DNA from: SCGC-AAA252-I15 sp043822165
GTDB taxonomy: Archaea; Altiarchaeota; Altiarchaeia; IMC4; SCGC-AAA252-I15
Assembly (NCBI GenBank): GCA_043822165.1
Contig: JBDRCA010000055.1
Location: 1 to 9,204, forward strand
Direction of reading: 5' to 3'
DNA: 9,204 nucleotides
This document shows positions 6,881-9,204 of this stretch, piece after piece. The notes beneath the pieces were generated by a model, which saw only the letters and a list, made by a program, of their open reading frames with translations, had not been told where the DNA came from and did no database searches. Numbering within the stretch: the stretch's first letter is position 1; each line of letters opens with the position of its first letter. The position numbers and the translations under genes were made by a program.

Positions 6881-7914
6881 TCTAGTTCGTCAAGGGCTGC
6901 GTAAAAATCCTGGTTTTCCCTGTTCGTACCGACGGTCACGCGGACGTACTGGCCTGGGAAACCTGGGAATTCCCCGAATTTTCGGATGATCATTTTTTTG
7001 GAGAGGAAAAAATCAAAGACTTCCTGCGCGCTCTTCGGGGACGTGTCTGCGAGCACGAAATTCGCCTGCGATGGGAATGCCTTGAATTTCGCCGAGAGTT
7101 TTGCTAGCAGGATTTTCCTGTCTTTCTTGATGTCGTCAACGCGCCCTTGCATGTATGCGATATCATCTAGTGCGGCAAGCATTGCTTCTTGGGCGAGATA
7201 ATTTACGTTGAATGGTGGCTTAGTCTTGTAGATTAAGTCAATCAATCCGGGAGATGCTAGACCGTAGCCTGCTCGAAGGCCTGCCAGGCCAAACGCCTTT
7301 GCGAAGGTGCGAAGTATTATGAGGTTATCATATTCTTGTAGAAGATCGAGTGCGGTTTTACCGTAGAATTCATAGTAGGCTTCGTCGATGACCGTGACTT
7401 TGCCCAAATCGAGGATTTCCTTGATTGTATCCAAGGAAATTGTGTTGCCCGGGGGATTGTTGGGAGTGCAAAGAAAAATGAGGTTAGATTCTCTTGTTTG
7501 CGCCTTAAACTTGGTTAATGGGAAACTAAAGTCTTCGGCAAGCGGCACCTCAACGTAGTCCATGCCGTTTGTCGCGGAAACTATCCTGTACTCAGAAAAC
7601 GAGGGATATACTCCGCACGACGGCCCCTTAAAGGTTTTCACTAAAAGGTCGATTAACTCGTCCGACCCGTTACCTAGGATAACATTCTCTTTTCCGAGAC
7701 CAGTATATCCTGCAATCTTCTCGCGGACGACATCGTCCTTGTATGGATACCTGTACACGGAGCCTGCGCTATCCCTTAGAGCCGCTATTACCTTAGGGCT
7801 GGGGCCGTAATTGTTCTCATTGGACGCAAGCTTTACGAAGCCTTCCCTAGTCTGCCCGGGCACATACGGCTTCAGATTCCTGATCCAAGGGTTTACGCTA
7901 TCTCCGGCTTCCAT
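6877..7914 (-). CDS. hisC: Histidinol-phosphate aminotransferase
   Basis: PLP-dependent class I/II (fold type I) aminotransferase converting imidazole-acetol phosphate and glutamate to histidinol phosphate, two steps before HisD's product. At 345 residues it has normal length. Seen: the LKPYVPGQ opening (14-21), LASNENNYGPSP (29-40), YRYPY (54-58), GNGSDELIDLL (81-91), CTPNNPPGN (149-157, N152), VIDEAYYEF (175-183, D177 and Y180), the Schiff-base lysine K206 in RTFAKAFGLAGLRAGY (202-217, R214) and YVRVTVGT (323-330, R325). The usual PNNPTG is PNNPPG here, a minor change. The start is supported by the standard N-terminus; only weak purine-rich sequence precedes it. Its first 23 bases overlap the end of a tiny upstream ORF, so it may be co-translated with it. 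Substrate could in principle be an aromatic amino acid, but the hisD coupling makes the histidine role clear. Confidence 0.96.
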   Translation of the reverse strand: MEAGDSVNPWIRNLKPYVPGQTREGFVKLASNENNYGPSPKVIAALRDSAGSVYRYPYKDDVVREKIAGYTGLGKENVILGNGSDELIDLLVKTFKGPSCGVYPSFSEYRIVSATNGMDYVEVPLAEDFSFPLTKFKAQTRESNLIFLCTPNNPPGNTISLDTIKEILDLGKVTVIDEAYYEFYGKTALDLLQEYDNLIILRTFAKAFGLAGLRAGYGLASPGLIDLIYKTKPPFNVNYLAQEAMLAALDDIAYMQGRVDDIKKDRKILLAKLSAKFKAFPSQANFVLADTSPKSAQEVFDFFLSKKMIIRKFGEFPGFPGQYVRVTVGTNRENQDFYAALDELE

Positions 7915-8024
7915 CCTAGTTTACTCTTTTCTAATACCAAGATAAATACGGGTTCTCCCCCATCCATCTTAATACACACGTTCTTCTTTTTTTCCTCCAT
8001 TTCGTCGAATACCTCCTCGATCAT
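7893..8024 (-). CDS. Small ORF overlapping the hisC start (or 3' part of a frameshifted gene)
   Basis: A 43-codon frame beginning MIEEVFDEMEEKKKN and ending SKLGWKPEIA. No family recognised. The composition is gene-like: an acidic/basic amphipathic start, then an apparent beta strand (EPVFILVLEK). The stop lies inside hisC. No clear ribosome binding site precedes the first ATG; an internal ATG at 8000 has GAGGAGGT about 10 bases upstream. The frame stays open upstream to 8105, and the preceding 27-codon ORF is one frame away, so the two may be halves of a single protein of about 73 residues. Confidence 0.42.
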   Translation of the reverse strand: MIEEVFDEMEEKKKNVCIKMDGGEPVFILVLEKSKLGWKPEIA

Positions 8025-8031
8025 TTTTGTT

Positions 8032-8115
8032 TTACCAACTTTGTTTTTCCTTTTTCCATTCCTTAGGGAGCACGTTGTATGGATCGTACTCCAACCTTTT
8101 TTCAAGTGTTTTCAT
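8032..8115 (-). CDS. 27-codon ORF with strong ribosome binding site, first gene of the hisC cluster
   Basis: Starts MKTLEKRLEYDPYNVLPKEW and ends in a Lys-rich stretch before TAA. It is preceded by GGAGGT with a 7-base spacer, the best Shine-Dalgarno in the window, so ribosomes very likely start here. The product is hydrophilic, with no signal peptide, no helix-turn-helix visible and no run of histidines, so it is not a classical his attenuation leader. Eight bases after its stop the next small ORF begins in another frame. It could be a real micro-protein, a leader cistron for hisC, or the 5' half of a gene broken by a one-base indel in the A-rich stretch at about 8039-8061. Confidence 0.5.
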   Translation of the reverse strand: MKTLEKRLEYDPYNVLPKEWKKEKQSW

Positions 8116-8122
8116 TTTTCTT

Positions 8123-8128
8123 ACCTCC
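8123..8128 (-). promoter_or_regulatory. Strong Shine-Dalgarno for the 27-codon ORF
   Basis: ACCTCC on the plus strand reads GGAGGT on the minus strand, seven bases before the ATG at 8115. It is the only near-perfect anti-16S match directly before a start codon in this window. Confidence 0.75.
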
Positions 8129-8170
8129 AAATTTTTACGCGATAGCATAAGGTCAAAGTTTCATGTGAGA

Positions 8171-8245
8171 AAGCGTCTTACTTAAAAATTTTCAGCGTCA
8201 AAGCACGAGAAACCACAAGTGAATCCCGCGCATTAAAAGACGCTT
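8171..8245. repeat. 9-bp inverted repeat with direct repeat of a TATA-like element
   Basis: AAGCGTCTT (8171-8179) and AAGACGCTT (8237-8245) are exact reverse complements, 57 bp apart. CTTAAAAAT also occurs twice in direct orientation, at 8181-8189 and 8243-8251. The arms bracket the proposed his-cluster promoter and could be a paired operator, or chance in AT-rich sequence. Confidence 0.45.
8181..8194 (-). promoter_or_regulatory. Probable promoter of the small-ORF/hisC/hisD cluster
   Basis: On the minus strand the sequence reads CTGAAAATTTTTAAG, an A-rich BRE-like part followed by a TTTTTAAG box. A start about 25 nt downstream would fall near 8160 and give a leader of about 45 nt ahead of the Shine-Dalgarno and the ATG at 8115. 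This is the best-placed TATA-like element for the cluster. Confidence 0.45.
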
Positions 8246-8284
8246 AAAAATAGAAAGGAACGCTCGCACACGAAATCTAGCACG

Positions 8285-8402
8285 AAATATTTTTAGTGCC
8301 CGTGTACGATTTAGTCACATAAGGCGCCCACACTAAACCAACAATGGCCTGGGCTTCAAGCCCCCTCATAGAGTGTGGGTTTACTAAAACCATTCTACCG
8401 AC
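8285..8402 (-). ncRNA. Candidate structured small RNA (strand and ends uncertain)
   Basis: An 8-bp perfect stem, CCCACACT (8327-8334) with AGTGTGGG (8372-8379), encloses a second hairpin GGGCT-TCA-AGCCC (8351-8363). On the minus strand a well-formed TATA box (8419-8433) predicts a start near 8402, and the transcript would cover the whole structure before an AT-rich stretch at about 8285-8295. No convincing C/D or H/ACA boxes, K-turn or tRNA cloverleaf could be built. A plus-strand transcript from a weaker box at 8243-8252 is also possible. Alternatively the structure belongs to the histone 3' region. Confidence 0.35.
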
Positions 8403-8418
8403 TATAACTTACACAATA

Positions 8419-8433
8419 CAAGTATAAAAGCGC
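8419..8433 (-). promoter_or_regulatory. TATA/BRE promoter element inside the intergenic region
   Basis: The minus strand reads GCGCTTTTATACTTG, a good archaeal BRE plus TATA match. It lies 34 bp beyond the histone stop codon, too far from any protein start on that strand (the ATG at 8115 is about 300 bp away), so it probably drives a separate short transcript across 8402-8285. Confidence 0.5.
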
Positions 8434-8466
8434 GGCGGTTACTCGCACGTTATCACAGGCAACGTC

Positions 8467-8694
8467 TTAAAGGCTTATTACGCCGTGAATCTCCTCTGCG
8501 GAAATCGTCACATCATCCTTCATAAGAGTGGTTCTCCCGCCTGATCTTTCAGCTATGGTAGCCGCCGTGGAAGCGATTTTTTCGGCGTATACTTCCATAA
8601 GCCGCATAAGCTCGTAGACCGCGTCCTTGCTCACTCTCTTAGCTCCCGCATTCTTCATAATCCGTCTGACGGTAGCGTACTGTAATTCTCCCAT
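8467..8694 (-). CDS. Archaeal histone
   Basis: A 75-residue histone-fold protein that wraps and compacts DNA as dimers and longer multimers; it has no eukaryote-like tail. Seen: a short N-terminus, alpha-1 with YATVRRIMKNAG (6-17), the KRVSKDAV junction (19-26) into the long alpha-2 (about 24-50), the ERSGGRT turn (49-55) and alpha-3 around ISAEEIHGVI (64-73). Typical HMf-type histones have 66-69 residues. Here the segment between the GGR turn and alpha-3 (TTLMKDDVT, 55-63) looks several residues longer than the usual short K-T-x-K-A-E-D loop, which may change the second DNA-binding loop. The start is the first ATG after an in-frame AT-rich leader, with AGGG a few bases upstream. It is monocistronic, with its own promoter. 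Confidence 0.93.
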   Translation of the reverse strand: MGELQYATVRRIMKNAGAKRVSKDAVYELMRLMEVYAEKIASTAATIAERSGGRTTLMKDDVTISAEEIHGVISL

Positions 8695-8726
8695 TTTCCC
8701 TAATAATAGATAATATGGGGTTTTAG

Positions 8727-8736
8727 CATATAAAAA
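8727..8736 (-). promoter_or_regulatory. Histone gene TATA box
   Basis: The minus strand reads TTTTTATATG, centred about 37 nt before the histone ATG. This predicts a leader of around 10 nt carrying AGGG. The very AT-rich surroundings (8700-8750) support a strong promoter. Confidence 0.55.
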
Positions 8737-8804
8737 TCAAAAAAAATGAGTTTCAGCGCATATACAGAGTATAAAAACACTTAGAACCGGGGGATAAGAA
8801 AAAA

Positions 8805-8820
8805 GAAAGCTTTTTAAACT
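8805..8820 (+). promoter_or_regulatory. Probable promoter of the ATP-grasp gene
   Basis: GAAAGC (BRE-like, about 8805-8810) followed by TTTTTAAACT (8811-8820) fits an archaeal promoter, with a start near 8840 and a leader of about 65 nt before the ATG at 8907. A second AT-rich box, ATAATATTA (8830-8838), would give a leader of about 45 nt. Confidence 0.4.
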
Positions 8821-8854
8821 TTTCCGTGCATAATATTACTGTAGAATACTTTGA

Positions 8855-8868
8855 GGTTTGAGCAAACC
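8855..8868. promoter_or_regulatory. 14-bp dyad, candidate operator or leader hairpin
   Basis: GGTTTGAGCAAACC is a perfect 6-bp dyad around a 2-bp centre, 38 bp before the ATP-grasp start codon and just downstream of the proposed transcription start. Its size and position fit a dimeric repressor site; as RNA it could fold as GGUUU-gagc-AAACC. Only one copy is seen in the window. Confidence 0.35.
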
Positions 8869-8906
8869 GCAGAGAAACAGTGAAAAACGACATAGACGAA
8901 GAATAG

Positions 8907-9204
8907 ATGGTTCTACATGTAGGATTAACCTACAACCTGGCGGCTGAGATACCATCTGGCAAACCAGATGACTTCTACGCTGAATACGACTCCTCAGAGA
9001 CTATAACCTCAATAAAAAAAGCATTACACACAACAAACCGCAGAATAACCCTTATTGAAGCCGATGAAAACGCATACGAAAAACTAAAAAAACAAAAACC
9101 AGCCATAGTATTCAACATAGCCGAAGGAAAACACGGAGAATCACGGGAAAGCCACATACCATCAATGCTCGAAATGCTCGGCATACCCTACACGGGAAGC
9201 GGAC
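8907..9204 (+). CDS. D-alanine-D-alanine ligase-like ATP-grasp enzyme, N-terminal part (3' partial)
   Basis: The first 99 residues of an ATP-grasp ligase of the D-Ala-D-Ala ligase group. Seen: the opening VGLTYN (5-10), the AEYDSSETI segment (26-34) that precedes the first Rossmann-like helix, and the signature VFNIAEGKHGESRESHIPSM (75-94), followed by LEMLGIPYTGSG (95-onward). This combination is typical of a widespread subfamily annotated Ddl, in which the pre-ATP-grasp domain starts VGLTYN. The ATP-binding and catalytic domains lie beyond the window. The ATG is well determined because an in-frame TAG stands directly before it. Codons end almost only in A or C, with many AAA Lys codons. Since most archaea lack murein, true D-Ala-D-Ala synthesis is doubtful: a role in making another dipeptide or amide bond is as likely. 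Confidence 0.85.
   Translation, partial: MVLHVGLTYNLAAEIPSGKPDDFYAEYDSSETITSIKKALHTTNRRITLIEADENAYEKLKKQKPAIVFNIAEGKHGESRESHIPSMLEMLGIPYTGSG
8912..8970. repeat. Two small inverted repeats within the first codons of the ATP-grasp gene
   Basis: CTACATGTAG (8912-8921) is a perfect 10-bp palindrome, and CATCTGG-caaa-CCAGATG (8953-8970) is a perfect 7-bp stem with a 4-base loop. Both lie in codons 2-22. They may fold in the mRNA near the start codon, or simply reflect coding sequence. Confidence 0.4.

Larger units (their letters stand above)
8116..8466. other. 351-bp region without a convincing protein gene
   Basis: AT-rich ends flank a GC-richer centre. From low to high coordinates it holds the Shine-Dalgarno and probable promoter of the small-ORF/hisC/hisD cluster, a 9-bp inverted repeat, a tandem CACGAAAT pair (8269-8276 and 8281-8288), a hairpin-forming block (8327-8379), a good minus-strand TATA box (8419-8433) and the 3' flank of the histone gene, with a weak ACGTT/AACGT hairpin just after its stop. 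Open frames of about 30 codons exist on both strands (for example 8277-8369 minus, 8344-8427 plus) but have no ribosome binding site and no recognisable product. Confidence 0.6.

Noticed and set aside
8032..8115. Classical histidine attenuation leader peptide
   Set aside because: The ORF precedes hisC but has no histidine run and no terminator/antiterminator pair, and this mechanism is bacterial.
8267..8290. Tandem CACGAAAT pair as the start of a CRISPR or iteron array
   Set aside because: Only two 8-bp copies with a 12-bp period; no further units or regular spacers.
8326..8381. tRNA gene suggested by a 7-bp acceptor-like pairing GCCCACA/TGTGGGT and the T-loop-like TTCAAG
   Set aside because: Only 56 nt span the arms, no anticodon or D arm can be built, and the T-arm-like hairpin is not adjacent to the acceptor strand.

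Overview
This is a gene-dense archaeal stretch. The domain assignment rests on several independent markers: a HerA-type ATPase, an archaeal ATP-dependent DNA ligase, fibrillarin (FlpA), a minimal tail-less archaeal histone, TATA/BRE-like promoters, and first genes that mostly lack a Shine-Dalgarno (leaderless style). The lineage cannot be fixed from the window. A compact genome of a euryarchaeal or DPANN-like lineage fits the very tight packing: four ATGA start/stop overlaps and one convergent overlap through a shared CTAG.

Layout. (1) 1-1218: the C-terminal half of a HerA-like ATPase (+) converges on a small, divergent family-I inorganic-pyrophosphatase-like gene (-). (2) 1257-4056: a plus-strand operon of DNA ligase, fibrillarin rRNA/tRNA 2'-O-methyltransferase and a CYTH/CyaB-type triphosphate-binding protein, joined by ATGA overlaps. 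(3) 4064-4809: two coupled small membrane-protein genes (-) of unknown function, the distal one with a cysteine-rich external domain. (4) 4842-5654: a six-helix archaeal membrane protein (+). (5) 5651-7914: histidine biosynthesis genes hisD and hisC (-), translationally coupled, preceded by one or two tiny ORFs (7893-8115) with a strong Shine-Dalgarno, which look like either a leader gene or one frameshifted ~73-residue gene. (6) 8116-8466: a 351-bp region without a convincing protein gene. It holds a probable promoter for the his cluster, a 9-bp inverted repeat and a candidate structured small RNA with its own good TATA box. (7) 8467-8694: archaeal histone (-). (8) 8695-8906: divergent regulatory region with a 14-bp dyad. 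(9) 8907-9204: N-terminus of a D-Ala-D-Ala-ligase-like ATP-grasp enzyme, cut by the window end.

Most of the window is housekeeping: DNA repair/replication, RNA modification, histidine synthesis and chromatin. The points most worth a second look are the pyrophosphatase homologue with several expected catalytic residues apparently replaced, the candidate ncRNA at about 8285-8402, the split small gene ahead of hisC, the cysteine-rich membrane gene pair, and the unusual ligase-fibrillarin-CYTH operon. I see no CRISPR array, insertion sequence, tRNA or rRNA gene. All family assignments are by recognition of motifs, and alignments were made by eye from memory of family members.
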